From Actinomadura coerulea (GTDB lineage: Bacteria > Actinomycetota > Actinomycetes > Streptosporangiales > Streptosporangiaceae): DNA of 64,000 nt. The DNA lies in assembly GCF_014208105.1 (NCBI RefSeq), contig NZ_JACHMQ010000001.1, forward strand, positions 5,270,001-5,334,000, written 5' to 3'. Every line of letters starts with the position of its first letter. The first letter of the stretch is position 1. The notes under the pieces were generated by a model. The model saw only the letters and a list, made by a program, of their open reading frames with translations. It had not been told where the DNA came from and did not search any database. Made by a program: the position numbers and the translations under genes. Below are positions 41,482 to 49,730 of this stretch, one piece after another.

Positions 41482-42069
41482 TCATCGGCCAGGACCGAGC
41501 CGGGAGTCCCGGTCGGGCCAGTGACCGTACCCTCGTGCTCCGACGAACAGGTAGCCGGAGACCGAGGTGTCGCTCAGCGGGCCATTCCCGCCGATGCCGG
41601 TCTTCGTGAGATCCCCGTCGACCGTTTCCATCAGCCGGTGGAAACTCTCCAGCGCGGTCTCCTTGGAGCTGGAGAGACGGACCACCGCCGCGAGCTCGGA
41701 AGCGACCGGCAGGTAGATGGTCTTGCTCAAGACTGCCGGCTCGACCTTGTCGATCGCGAAGGTCAACATGGTCTTCTCGATCGCCATGGACTGGGGATCG
41801 GCTTCGGAACTGCCGGGACAGCCGGGTGCCTGGAGGCGATGGACGTCGACCCAGATGACGGCGTAGACGTCTTCCGACTCCCTCTGGGATTCCAGGTCCC
41901 GCGTCAGGGCATCGGTGCCGGGCAGGTTCGCCAGCATCTTCGCGTCCTGCGCGCAGACCTCGGCGTAGGTCGGCGGCCGGCCGTCGGTCTCTCCGAGACC
42001 GCAGCCGCTCGCGAGCAGTGCCAGCAGCGCCAGGAGCAGCGCGATGGCCCCGCGTCGTTTGGTAGACAC
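41482..42069 (-). CDS. Lipoprotein of unknown function
   Basis: 195 residues. Signal peptide with lipobox LLASGC (cleavage before Cys23), then a soluble domain with two further cysteines (AEVCAQDAK, APGCPGS), KTIYLPVASELAAVVRL and a terminal YLFVGARGYG. No family recognised. Located inside the island beside integrase 1, so it is likely cargo. Confidence 0.7.
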   Translation of the reverse strand: MSTKRRGAIALLLALLALLASGCGLGETDGRPPTYAEVCAQDAKMLANLPGTDALTRDLESQRESEDVYAVIWVDVHRLQAPGCPGSSEADPQSMAIEKTMLTFAIDKVEPAVLSKTIYLPVASELAAVVRLSSSKETALESFHRLMETVDGDLTKTGIGGNGPLSDTSVSGYLFVGARGYGHWPDRDSRLGPGR

Positions 42070-42379
42070 GTTGGGTCCTCCGAGTTTTCTTTGTGGACCG
42101 CTCTTCCTGGCGGTCGTTCTCAGAGGACCGTCGCTGGTCGGCGCCGATCGGCAATGCGCCGCCCGAGCGGCTTGCCGGTCAGAGCGGGAGTGCTGACAGT
42201 GGATACATGTCTACGCCCGTGCAGCTCCTCGACCTCATCGTCATCGGCGACATGCGGTGACGGTGCCGGTCTAACCGGCCGCCGGGCTCGGTCTGAGCGG
42301 CGCTTAGAACTTCGGCACGTATTCGGCACAGGCAGCCGTAGAGGCCCGTTAACGATCAGAGACAGCCGGACAAGACGAG
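42070..42379. other. Intergenic region between lipoprotein and att repeat
   Basis: About 310 bp with no gene seen. It carries the promoter side of the lipoprotein gene (GGAGGACCC ribosome-binding site at its left end). Confidence 0.5.
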
Positions 42380-42418
42380 AACAGCCCCTGACCGGGTTAC
42401 GCCTGGTCAGGGGCTGTT
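42380..42418 (+). terminator. Perfect terminator next to the left att repeat
   Basis: 14-bp perfect stem AACAGCCCCTGACC/GGTCAGGGGCTGTT. A diverged copy lies in the same position relative to tRNA-Tyr at 44961-44997, so the terminator was duplicated together with the att site. Confidence 0.85.
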
Positions 42419-42423
42419 TCTGC

Positions 42424-42478
42424 TGGTGTGGCGGGTGCAGGGTTCGAACCTGCGTAGGCTAAGCCGACGGATTTACAG
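42424..42478. repeat. attL: Left att site: copy of the tRNA-Tyr 3' half
   Basis: 55 bp identical to 45003-45057. It spans the tRNA-Tyr anticodon to the 3' end plus five bases. It ends abruptly after TTTACAG, with unrelated sequence beyond, so it is not a functional tRNA. Confidence 0.9.
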
Positions 42479-42776
42479 CCCGTCATGGATCTTGGCGGCT
42501 CCGCCGCGTTGACCTGCACAGACTTCCGGTGTGCTCCCTCGCAACCGCGAACAGAATCCGCGTATTTTCCGGATCTTGCTCTACCGGTCGGTTGACCGTC
42601 TGAGCGCATCTTTATCAGTTCGATCACGGCCAAGGCAGTTGGCACGCTGCATCGTGATGTCCTCAGGTTGAGGGTTGATCATGTTAGGTGGTGCTCGCTG
42701 GTGTTGCTGTCACGGTTGCTGTCATCGCTTCCGGGCGCTGTCCCCGCCCGCCATCGCGCTTGGGAAAGGCTGTCAC
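42479..42776. other. Region between attL and the DUF6891-type gene
   Basis: About 300 bp without a gene. A 10-bp direct repeat GTTGCTGTCA occurs at 42703-42712 and 42715-42724 (12-bp period), a possible recombinase or excisionase arm site. The ribosome-binding site GGAAAGG precedes the next gene. Confidence 0.5.
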
Positions 42777-43511
42777 ATGCCCCGTACGACCGATACCCCG
42801 CTGACTCGGCTGCGTGCATACGCCGCGAACCTCGATGAGGGCTACGAAGACATCGATGACCTGGTCGAACTACTTGATGCCCACGCGGAGGAGCATGATC
42901 TGACCGTTTCCCCGACCGAACTCCACACGATCGCCGCCTCAACCCTGATCGAAGCAAAGACCGAATTCCTCCTGCTCCTGGGGTACTCCGGCCATGACGA
43001 GCCCATCAGCCCCGAGGACATCGTCGACCAGATGGTGGAGATGGTGGAAGACGCCGGGGTCGAGTACAGCCAGGACGCCATCGAGGACACCGTCGATGCG
43101 TTGTGGAACGCACAAGTCGAGGAACAGCGGAAGTGGCCGGAGGTCACGGATAACGACCTGCTGGAGCGGGCCTTCACCCGGCTCTGGCGAACTGGAATCG
43201 TGGCCGAGGAGAACTTCACCTGCTGCCAGTCATGCGGCGTGACCGAGATCGGTGGTCAGATTCCCGAGGGTTCCGTCATGGACGGATACACCTTCTTCCA
43301 TGAGCAGGACACCGAAAGCGTGCTGTTCGACGACGAACTTCTCCTCTCGTACGGCACATTCGGTCCGGAATCAGAGCCGCAGAAGGCTGTCGAGGTCGGC
43401 GAGCGTGTGGTGGCGGCACTTAAGACCGAGGGACTCCGCGTCGAATGGGACGGCTCGCCCGCGGCCCGCATCACCGTGTTCATGAAGTGGCGCAAGCGCC
43501 TGGTCGGCTGA
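42777..43511 (+). CDS. DUF6891-like protein
   Basis: 244 residues. Acidic helical N-terminal half (NLDEGYEDIDDLVELLDAH). The C-terminal half has FTCCQSCGVTEI, GYTFFHEQDTES and LRVEWDGSPAARI, which I associate with the actinobacterial DUF6891 family. Two adjacent Cys plus Cys suggest a small metal site. Function unknown. Only intact cargo gene of the tRNA-Tyr element. Confidence 0.7.
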   Translation: MPRTTDTPLTRLRAYAANLDEGYEDIDDLVELLDAHAEEHDLTVSPTELHTIAASTLIEAKTEFLLLLGYSGHDEPISPEDIVDQMVEMVEDAGVEYSQDAIEDTVDALWNAQVEEQRKWPEVTDNDLLERAFTRLWRTGIVAEENFTCCQSCGVTEIGGQIPEGSVMDGYTFFHEQDTESVLFDDELLLSYGTFGPESEPQKAVEVGERVVAALKTEGLRVEWDGSPAARITVFMKWRKRLVG

Positions 43512-43544
43512 GTGGCCAGAGTGGTGCGACATGCACCACCCCCC

Positions 43545-43699
43545 GCCTGAGCTTCCCGTCTGCCGTCGTCCCGCGCTCCGCGCTGCCGGGCCTGGGCCAG
43601 GGGGCCAAGGTGGAGCGCCCGACTGGACGAACGACCTTGGCCCCCTGGCCCTGGTCTGGTAGATCTCCGATCGGGACGGCGGCAGACGGAAGCTCAGGC
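43545..43699. repeat. 155-bp nested inverted repeat (cruciform)
   Basis: Outer arms 43545-43573 and 43672-43699 (CCTGAGCTTCCCGTCTGCC pairs with the right arm, one insertion and one mismatch). Inner perfect 18-bp arms are 43594-43611 and 43634-43651 (GGGCCAGGGGGCCAAGGT). Could be a replication or transfer origin remnant or a strong bidirectional terminator. Confidence 0.85.
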
Positions 43700-43787
43700 A
43701 TCCCCCGACCACCGACGACCCGTCACGGGCGCGGGATGGGCTTCCCAGAGTCAGAGGCCCCCGCCGGAGGCGATTGAGCCTCAACGG

Positions 43788-44795
43788 GTGCAAGGACTTG
43801 GCGGCGGCGCGGTCCCCGCGGCGACCGGTCAGGGAAAGGCCGGCGGGCGTGGGCAGGATGTGCGGCCCGGCGCGGCCGTCTGGAGACCGGCGCCCACGCC
43901 GCACGCTCCGGGCGGCCAGCCGCCGGGCCGCACAGCGGCCCGAGCGCCGCCGCCCCTTGACGCGCTCTCGCTTCGGCTGGACGGCAAACCGGCGGCGGCT
44001 GCGACGGTGGCGCGTAAGCGGGCGGTTCTCTACAACGCCTTCGAGTACGCGGTAGAGCTGGAGGAGTTCGACCGGAACCCGATCGACAAGGTCAGATGGA
44101 CTCCGCCTAAGATCGCCGAAGAGGTGGACTGGCGCGTCGTGATCGGGCCTCGGCTCATGCGGGAGTGCCTGACGGCGGTCACCTACGTGGGCAAGCGGGG
44201 GCGGGGCCGGCGGCTGCGTGCGCTGTTCGCGTGCATGTACTTCGCGGCGCTTCGTCCGGCTGAGGCGGTGGCGCTGCTCAAAGGTGATTGCCATCTTCCG
44301 GCAACCGGCTGGGGTCGTCTGGTCCTGACTCGCTCGCTGCCTGAAACGGGGGCGCGCTGGACGGACAGCGGGAGGACTCACGAACAGCGCGGGCTCAAGC
44401 TCCGTCCGGCGGCCGAGGTTCGGACGGTTCCGATCCCTCCGGTCCTGGTGGAGATCCTCCGGGAGCACATCGCCGAGTTTGGGACGGCTGACGATGGGCG
44501 GGTTTTCCAGACTGAGCTGGGCGGGGTCGTCGGCTCTACCGCCTACGGCGATGTGTGGGCCGCGACTCGGGCTCTGGCCCTGACCCCGGAACAGGTCGCC
44601 TCTCCCCTGGCGCGGCGGCCGTACGACCTGCGCCACGCGGGGGTGTCGCTCTGGCTCAACTCCGGTGTTCCGGCAACCGAGGTCGCCGAACGCGCTGGGC
44701 ACAGCGTCAAGGTTCTGTTGCAGGTCTACGCCAAGTGCATCCTCGGCCAGCACGACCGTGCGAACCAGCGAATCGACGATGCTCTCGATGACTGA
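43788..44795 (+). CDS. Tyrosine recombinase/integrase, N-terminus eroded
   Basis: 335 residues as an open frame, but only from about residue 57 onward does it look like an integrase (LDGKPAAAATVARKRAVLYN). Catalytic features: FAALRPAEAVAL, PYDLRHAGVSLWL, RAGHSVKVLLQVYAKC. The Pro/Gly-rich first 56 residues are unlike the family's N-terminus, so a 5' deletion or frameshift is likely. It points towards tRNA-Tyr, 213 bp away, as integrases of tRNA-targeting elements do. Related to integrase 1. Confidence 0.8.
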   Translation: MQGLGGGAVPAATGQGKAGGRGQDVRPGAAVWRPAPTPHAPGGQPPGRTAARAPPPLDALSLRLDGKPAAAATVARKRAVLYNAFEYAVELEEFDRNPIDKVRWTPPKIAEEVDWRVVIGPRLMRECLTAVTYVGKRGRGRRLRALFACMYFAALRPAEAVALLKGDCHLPATGWGRLVLTRSLPETGARWTDSGRTHEQRGLKLRPAAEVRTVPIPPVLVEILREHIAEFGTADDGRVFQTELGGVVGSTAYGDVWAATRALALTPEQVASPLARRPYDLRHAGVSLWLNSGVPATEVAERAGHSVKVLLQVYAKCILGQHDRANQRIDDALDD

Positions 44796-44960
44796 TCCCG
44801 CCTACGCTGTCGGGGCTCCGGTTCATTCCGGGGCCCCTTCGTCGTTCCTGGGCCGACCTGCGGGAACGCGCTCGGACTCATTCCGCGTATATTCCGGGAC
44901 CAGTGACGTACGGCTGCATCTGGTGGCGTCTGCCTGCATGCGGGGGGATCTTGGAACGCG

Positions 44961-44997
44961 AACAGCCTCCGACCGTTTGCACTGGTCAGAGGCTGTT
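44961..44997 (+). terminator. Terminator between integrase 2 and tRNA-Tyr
   Basis: Stem AACAGCCTCCGACC/GGTCAGAGGCTGTT with one mismatch. Diverged copy of the hairpin at 42380-42418. Confidence 0.8.
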
Positions 44998-45002
44998 TCG
45001 CT

Positions 45003-45057
45003 TGGTGTGGCGGGTGCAGGGTTCGAACCTGCGTAGGCTAAGCCGACGGATTTACAG
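45003..45057. repeat. attR: Right att site within tRNA-Tyr
   Basis: 55 bp identical to 42424-42478. It overlaps the 3' half of the intact tRNA-Tyr gene, which integration restored. Confidence 0.9.
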
Positions 45058-45089
45058 TCCGCTCCCATTGGCCACTCGGGCAACCCGCC
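45008..45089 (-). tRNA. tRNA-Tyr (anticodon GTA)
   Basis: 82 nt, class II with a variable arm. Acceptor GGCGGGT/ACCCGCC, discriminator A, anticodon loop CTGTAAA, T-arm GGTTCGAACC. Attachment site of the element to its left. Confidence 0.96.
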
Positions 45090-45218
45090 GTGGGGTGTTT
45101 CGCTGGAAAGGATAGCGGACCATCGGGGTGGGTGTGACATCGAGGCGGGGCGTGCGGGGGGTGGGGAGTCGATACGCTCTGTAGATCGTGATGCTGCTGC
45201 TGAGGGGATGTGTGGGCG

Positions 45219-45707
45219 ATGGCCGACTCGTCGTTTGACATCGTGTCGAAGCTCGACCGGCAGGAGGTCGACAACGCGTTGAACCAGGCCGCCAAGGAGG
45301 TGGCGAACCGGTTCGACTTCCGGAACGTGGACGCGGGGATCAAGTGGTCCGGGGAGTCGATCGAGATCCAGGCGAACACCGAGGAGCGGGCGAACGCCGT
45401 GCTGGACGTGCTGAAGGACAAGCTCGTCAAGCGGGGGATCTCGCTGAAGGCGATCGACGCGGGTGAGCCGAAGCTGTCGGGCAAGGTGTACAAGCTGGGC
45501 GTGGGCCTGAAGGAGGGCATCGCCCAGGAGGACGCCAAGAAGATCGGCAAGATCATCCGGGATGAGGGCCCCAAGGGTGTGAAGGCCCAGGTCCAGGGTG
45601 AGGAGCTGCGGGTCAGCTCGAAGAAGAAGGACGACCTCCAGCAGGTCATCACCCTGTTGAAGGGCAAGGACCTCGACGTCGCGCTGCAGTTCGTCAACTA
45701 CCGGTAG
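45219..45707 (+). CDS. YajQ-family (DUF520) cyclic-di-GMP/nucleotide-binding protein
   Basis: 162 residues from ATG 45219; an upstream ATG at 45210 would add three. Complete family pattern: DSSFDIVSKLDRQEVDNALNQ, NRFDF, EELRVSSKKKDDLQQVI and FVNYR at the end. Two ferredoxin-like domains. YajQ binds c-di-GMP in Xanthomonas; role in actinobacteria unknown. Confidence 0.95.
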   Translation: MADSSFDIVSKLDRQEVDNALNQAAKEVANRFDFRNVDAGIKWSGESIEIQANTEERANAVLDVLKDKLVKRGISLKAIDAGEPKLSGKVYKLGVGLKEGIAQEDAKKIGKIIRDEGPKGVKAQVQGEELRVSSKKKDDLQQVITLLKGKDLDVALQFVNYR

Positions 45708-45715
45708 GACGAGGG

Positions 45716-45758
45716 GAGCGCGCCGGCCCCATCCCCCGCAGAAGTGGCCGGCGCGCTC
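45716..45758 (+). terminator. Bidirectional terminator between yajQ and htpX
   Basis: 13-bp stem GAGCGCGCCGGCC/GGCCGGCGCGCTC, 17-nt loop, followed by TTG. Lies between convergent genes. Confidence 0.8.
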
Positions 45759-45802
45759 TTGTTGGGTATGACGCGGCGGCGTCCGGAGTGGTTCGGTCGA
45801 AT

Positions 45803-46663
45803 TCAGCGGCGGCCGGCCATGCGCTCCAGGCGGGCGATGCGGTCGGCGGTCGGCGGGTGGGTGGAGAAGAGCTTGCCGATGCCGGCGCCCTGGAACGGGT
45901 TGGCGATCATCAGGGAGCTGGTGGTGGCGAGCTCGGGGTCCTGCGGCAGCGGCAGCGCGCGGGTCCCGGCGTCGATCTTGCGGAGGGCGGAGGCCAGCGC
46001 GAGGGGGTCGCCGGTGAGGCGGGCGCCGGCGGCGTCGGCGGAGTACTCGCGGGTCCGGCTGATGGCCATCTGGACGACGGCGGCGGCGACCGGGCCGAGG
46101 ATCAGCATCAGGAGGGCGCCGAGGATGCCGGGGCCGTCGTCGTCCTCGGACCGTCCGATCGGCAGGAAGATCGCCAGGTGGGACAGGTAGGTGATGACGG
46201 TGGCGATGGCGGCGGCGACGGACGAGATGAGGATGTCGCGGCTGTAGACGTGGGACAGCTCGTGGCCGAGGACGGCGCGCAGTTCCCTCTCGTCCAGCAT
46301 CTGGAGGATGCCGCGGGTGCAGCAGACGGCGGCGTTGCGCGGGTTGCGGCCGGTCGCGAAGGCGTTGGGCTGGCGGGTCTCGGACACGTACAGGCGCGGC
46401 ATGGGCTGGCGGGCCGAGGTCGCCAGTTCCCGGACGAGCCGGTACAGCACGGGCGCCTCGACCTCGCCGACCGGGTGGGCGCGCATCGAGCGGAGCGCGA
46501 TGCGGTCGCTGAAGAAGTACGCGACGCCGTTGGTTCCGAGGGCGATGACCAGCGCGATCGCCAGGCCGGTGCCGCCGCCGAACGTCCAGCCGGCGGCGAG
46601 CACCAATGCCGACAGCGCAGCGATCAGTGCTGCCGTCTTGACGCCGTTGAACCGCACCTGCAT
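45803..46663 (-). CDS. htpX: M48 membrane metalloprotease HtpX
   Basis: 286 residues from ATG 46663 (GGGGAGG ribosome-binding site). Two N-terminal transmembrane helices, zinc site HELSH (residue about 131) with the third ligand Glu in SRTREYSADAAG, and two further hydrophobic segments (residues about 145-185). Membrane protein quality control. The longer upstream frame overlaps nuoN and is not coding. Confidence 0.94.
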   Translation of the reverse strand: MQVRFNGVKTAALIAALSALVLAAGWTFGGGTGLAIALVIALGTNGVAYFFSDRIALRSMRAHPVGEVEAPVLYRLVRELATSARQPMPRLYVSETRQPNAFATGRNPRNAAVCCTRGILQMLDERELRAVLGHELSHVYSRDILISSVAAAIATVITYLSHLAIFLPIGRSEDDDGPGILGALLMLILGPVAAAVVQMAISRTREYSADAAGARLTGDPLALASALRKIDAGTRALPLPQDPELATTSSLMIANPFQGAGIGKLFSTHPPTADRIARLERMAGRR

Positions 46664-46734
46664 TGCCTCCCCGTCGACCCCGGCATGAACATCAACGGTT
46701 TGACCTGGGGGAACGTTCCCAAACGTTTCCCCGG

Positions 46735-48222
46735 TTACGTGGCGTTCCCGACCGTCTGCAGGACGATCTGGGGCGCGACCGACAGGACGACCGCGCCGGC
46801 CGTCGCCGCGGTGATGGCGGCGCGGACGCCGAGGCCGGGGGCCGCGTCGTAGTCCTCGCTGGTGGCGGAGGGGGTGAAGAGGCGGACCGCCCATGCGAGG
46901 TAGTAGTACAGCCCGATCACCGTGTTGACCGCCATGACGACGGCGAGCCAGGTGACGCCGCCGGCGAGGGTGGCGCGGAACACGACGACCTTCGCGAACA
47001 GCCCCATGACGCCGGGGGGCAGGCCTGCGAGGCAGATGAGGAAGAAGGCGAGGGCGGTGGCGACGGCGGGGCTGCGGCGGGCGAGGCCGCGGTAGTCGTC
47101 GAGGGTGTCCCAGCGTCCGGGGGCGGTGCCGCGGCGGTGGAAGCCGATCACGACGGCGAACGCGCCGATGTTCATGACGGCGTAGAGGGCGACGTAGGCG
47201 GTGGTGGCGGCGACGGCCTCGGGGAGGCGGCGGGAGCCGACGGCGAGGGGCGCGAGCATGTAGCCGGACTGGGCGACCGACGACCAGGCCAGCAGGCGGA
47301 TCGCGGTCCGCTGGCGGAGCGCGGCGAGGTTCCCGAGGGTCATGGTGAGCGCGGCCAGGACGGCGACGACGGGGCCCCACACGTGCCCGTAGGCGGGCAG
47401 GCCGAGGGCGAGGACGATCGCGAGCCCGGCGAACCCGGCGGCCTTGGAGACGACGGCGAGGAACGCGGCGACGGGCAGCGGGGAGCCCTGGTAGACGTCC
47501 GGGGCCCAGAAGTGGAACGGGACGGCGGCGACCTTGAACGCGAACCCGGCGAGGACGAGCACGGAGCCCAGTGCGGCGACGGGGTCGAGGGCGGCGGGGA
47601 GCCGGGCGAGGGCGGGCGCGATGCGGTCCAGGTGCATGGCGCCGGTCGCGCCGTACACGAGGCTGATGCCGAAGAGCATGACCGCGGTGGAGACGACGGA
47701 GACGAGGAACAGCTTCAGCGCGGCCTCGGAGGACGTCCCGTCGTAGCGGCGCAGCGCGGCGAGGGCGAACACCGGGAGGGAGAGGGTCTCCAGCGCGACG
47801 ACCAGGAGGATGAGGTCGCGGGCCGCGACCAGGGTGAGGGCACCGATGACGGCGGCGAGCAGCAGGAAGTGGTACTCCCCCACCGGGATCTTCGAGTCGG
47901 TGATCTCCTGGAGGGACAGCAGCACGACGATGACGGCGGCGCCGAGGATGATGCCCTGGAACAGCAGGGTGAAGTCGTCCGCGACGTAGGAGCAGGAGGC
48001 GGGGCCGCCGGAGCGCAGGCCGTCCGGCAGGCAGAAGGTGGCGCGGCGGTCCCCGGCGGCGAGCGCGATCACGGCGGCGAGCGCGGTGGCCAGGGAGCCG
48101 CCCGACAGCAGGGACAGGACGCGGCGGGGCGCGTCGAAGGCGTCGGCGAGCAGCAGCACGATCGCGGCGACGGCGAGGATGAGCGGCGGCGCGACCGCCG
48201 CGTAGTCGATGTCCTGGATCAT
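46735..48222 (-). CDS. nuoN: NADH-quinone oxidoreductase subunit N
   Basis: 495 residues from ATG 48222, sharing one base with the nuoM stop. Antiporter-like (Mrp) membrane subunit with about 14 helices; proton-channel residues in ALETLSLPVFAL and a Lys in AFKVAAVPFHFWAPDVYQG. Last gene of the nuo cluster. Confidence 0.94.
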   Translation of the reverse strand: MIQDIDYAAVAPPLILAVAAIVLLLADAFDAPRRVLSLLSGGSLATALAAVIALAAGDRRATFCLPDGLRSGGPASCSYVADDFTLLFQGIILGAAVIVVLLSLQEITDSKIPVGEYHFLLLAAVIGALTLVAARDLILLVVALETLSLPVFALAALRRYDGTSSEAALKLFLVSVVSTAVMLFGISLVYGATGAMHLDRIAPALARLPAALDPVAALGSVLVLAGFAFKVAAVPFHFWAPDVYQGSPLPVAAFLAVVSKAAGFAGLAIVLALGLPAYGHVWGPVVAVLAALTMTLGNLAALRQRTAIRLLAWSSVAQSGYMLAPLAVGSRRLPEAVAATTAYVALYAVMNIGAFAVVIGFHRRGTAPGRWDTLDDYRGLARRSPAVATALAFFLICLAGLPPGVMGLFAKVVVFRATLAGGVTWLAVVMAVNTVIGLYYYLAWAVRLFTPSATSEDYDAAPGLGVRAAITAATAGAVVLSVAPQIVLQTVGNAT

Positions 48223-49730
48223 CAGCCGCCTCCGAGCAGCGCGCGGACCGGGCCCGTGGTCACGTCCAGCAGGGTCTTCGGCCAGAGGCCGACCAGCAGC
48301 GTCAGCGCGATCAGCGGCGCCCAGGCGGCGTACTCCTGGAGGGAGACCGGCGCGACCGGGCCGCGGGGGACGGCGACGCCGTCGGACGGCCCGTGGGTGA
48401 GCCGGGCGAGCATCCGCAGGAAGTAGGCGGCGGTCAGGACGGTGCCGAGCGCGGCGACGGCCATGAACGTCACGAACGTCTCGCGGGGCAGGTCGGCGTG
48501 CGGGCGGTACGCGCCGATGAGGGCGAGCACCTCGCCCCAGAACCCGGCGAGGCCGGGGAGCCCGAGGGACGCGACGGACGCGAAGGTCAGGATGGAGGCC
48601 AGCCGCGGGGACGTGCCGAGCATGCCGCCGCCGATGGCGTTCATGTCGGCGGTGCCCCAGCGTTCCTTGACCGACCCGGCGAGGAAGAACAGCAGGCCGG
48701 TGATGAGGCCGTGCGCGATGTTGCCGAAGAGGGCGGCGTTGACGCCGACCGGGGTGAGGGTGGCGATGCCGAGGAGGACGAACCCCATGTGCCCGACGGA
48801 CGAGTAGGCGATCATCCGTTTGAGGTCGCGCTGGGCGAGGCAGGCGAGCGCGCCGTAGACGATGCCGATGACGGCGAGGAGGCCGAGCCACGGCGCCCAG
48901 ACTTGCGCGCCGCCGGGGGCGAGCGGGAGCGCGACGCGGACGAGGCCGTAGGTGCCCATCTTCAGCAGCACCCCGGCCAGCAGGACGGACCCGACCGTGG
49001 GGGCCTCGGTGTGCGCGTCCGGCAGCCAGGTGTGCAGCGGCCACATCGGTGCCTTGACCGCGAACCCGATGCCCATCAGGGCGAACGCCGTGACCTGGAG
49101 TCCGTGCGACAGGCCGGATCCGTGCCGGGCGGCCAGGTCGGTCATGTCGAGCGTGCCGGCCTCGACGCCGACGAGCAGCATCCCGGCGAGCAGGAGCCCG
49201 GAGCCGAGGAGCGTGTAGAGGATGAACTTGGTGGCGGCGGCGCGGCGTCCCGTCCCGCCCCACAGCATGATCACCACGTACATGGGGACCAGGACGGTCT
49301 CGAAGAACACGAAGAACAGGACGAGGTCGAGTGCGGTGAAGGTGCCGAGCATCCCGACCTCCAGGACGAGCAGCAGCGCGGTCAGCAGCCGGATCCGGCC
49401 GCCTTCCGGCGGGTGCCGCAGCGTGTAGAGGAAGCACAGGAACGTCAGCAGGGCGGTCAGCACGACGAGCGGCAGGGAGATGCCGTCGACGCCGAGGTGG
49501 AAGCGCAGGCCGATGGCGGGCGCCCAGGGCCGGTCGACCTCCAACTGCATGCGGGACGTGTCGGCGAAGTCGAACGCGGTCAGCGCCGAGAGCGCGACGA
49601 GGAGGGTCGCGGCGGACACCGCCGTCCCGAACGCGCGGACGGCGAACCCGGTGCGCAGGAACCGGTTCGCCGGGACGAGCATCGCCAGCGCCCCGAGCAG
49701 CGGGATCGCCATCATCAGCACGAAGATCAC
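48222..49730 (-). CDS. nuoM: NADH-quinone oxidoreductase subunit M
   Basis: 502 residues from GTG 49730, overlapping nuoL by 4 bp. Antiporter-like subunit with FFVFFETVLVPMY, VKAPMWPLHTWLPDAHTEAP, SSVGHMGFVLLG. Contributes one proton channel to the complex I membrane arm. Confidence 0.95.
   Translation of the reverse strand: MIFVLMMAIPLLGALAMLVPANRFLRTGFAVRAFGTAVSAATLLVALSALTAFDFADTSRMQLEVDRPWAPAIGLRFHLGVDGISLPLVVLTALLTFLCFLYTLRHPPEGGRIRLLTALLLVLEVGMLGTFTALDLVLFFVFFETVLVPMYVVIMLWGGTGRRAAATKFILYTLLGSGLLLAGMLLVGVEAGTLDMTDLAARHGSGLSHGLQVTAFALMGIGFAVKAPMWPLHTWLPDAHTEAPTVGSVLLAGVLLKMGTYGLVRVALPLAPGGAQVWAPWLGLLAVIGIVYGALACLAQRDLKRMIAYSSVGHMGFVLLGIATLTPVGVNAALFGNIAHGLITGLLFFLAGSVKERWGTADMNAIGGGMLGTSPRLASILTFASVASLGLPGLAGFWGEVLALIGAYRPHADLPRETFVTFMAVAALGTVLTAAYFLRMLARLTHGPSDGVAVPRGPVAPVSLQEYAAWAPLIALTLLVGLWPKTLLDVTTGPVRALLGGG

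Larger units (their letters stand above)
42424..45057 (+). mobile_element. Remnant integrative element at tRNA-Tyr (about 2.6 kb)
   Basis: Bounded by 55-bp perfect direct repeats of tRNA-Tyr. Contains a DUF6891-type gene, a 155-bp double inverted repeat and a tyrosine integrase pointing at the tRNA. Lacks replication and transfer genes, so it is a decayed AICE/SLP1-like element. tRNA-Tyr is the known SLP1 attachment site in Streptomyces. Confidence 0.8.

Noticed and set aside
42424..42500. Second tRNA-Tyr gene at attL
   Set aside because: Only the 3' half is present; the acceptor 5' strand and D-arm are missing, so it is an att duplication.
46735..49437. 900-codon frame suggesting a NuoM-NuoN fusion
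   Set aside because: NuoM is encoded in another frame with proper motifs; the fused part is an Arg/Pro-rich shadow.
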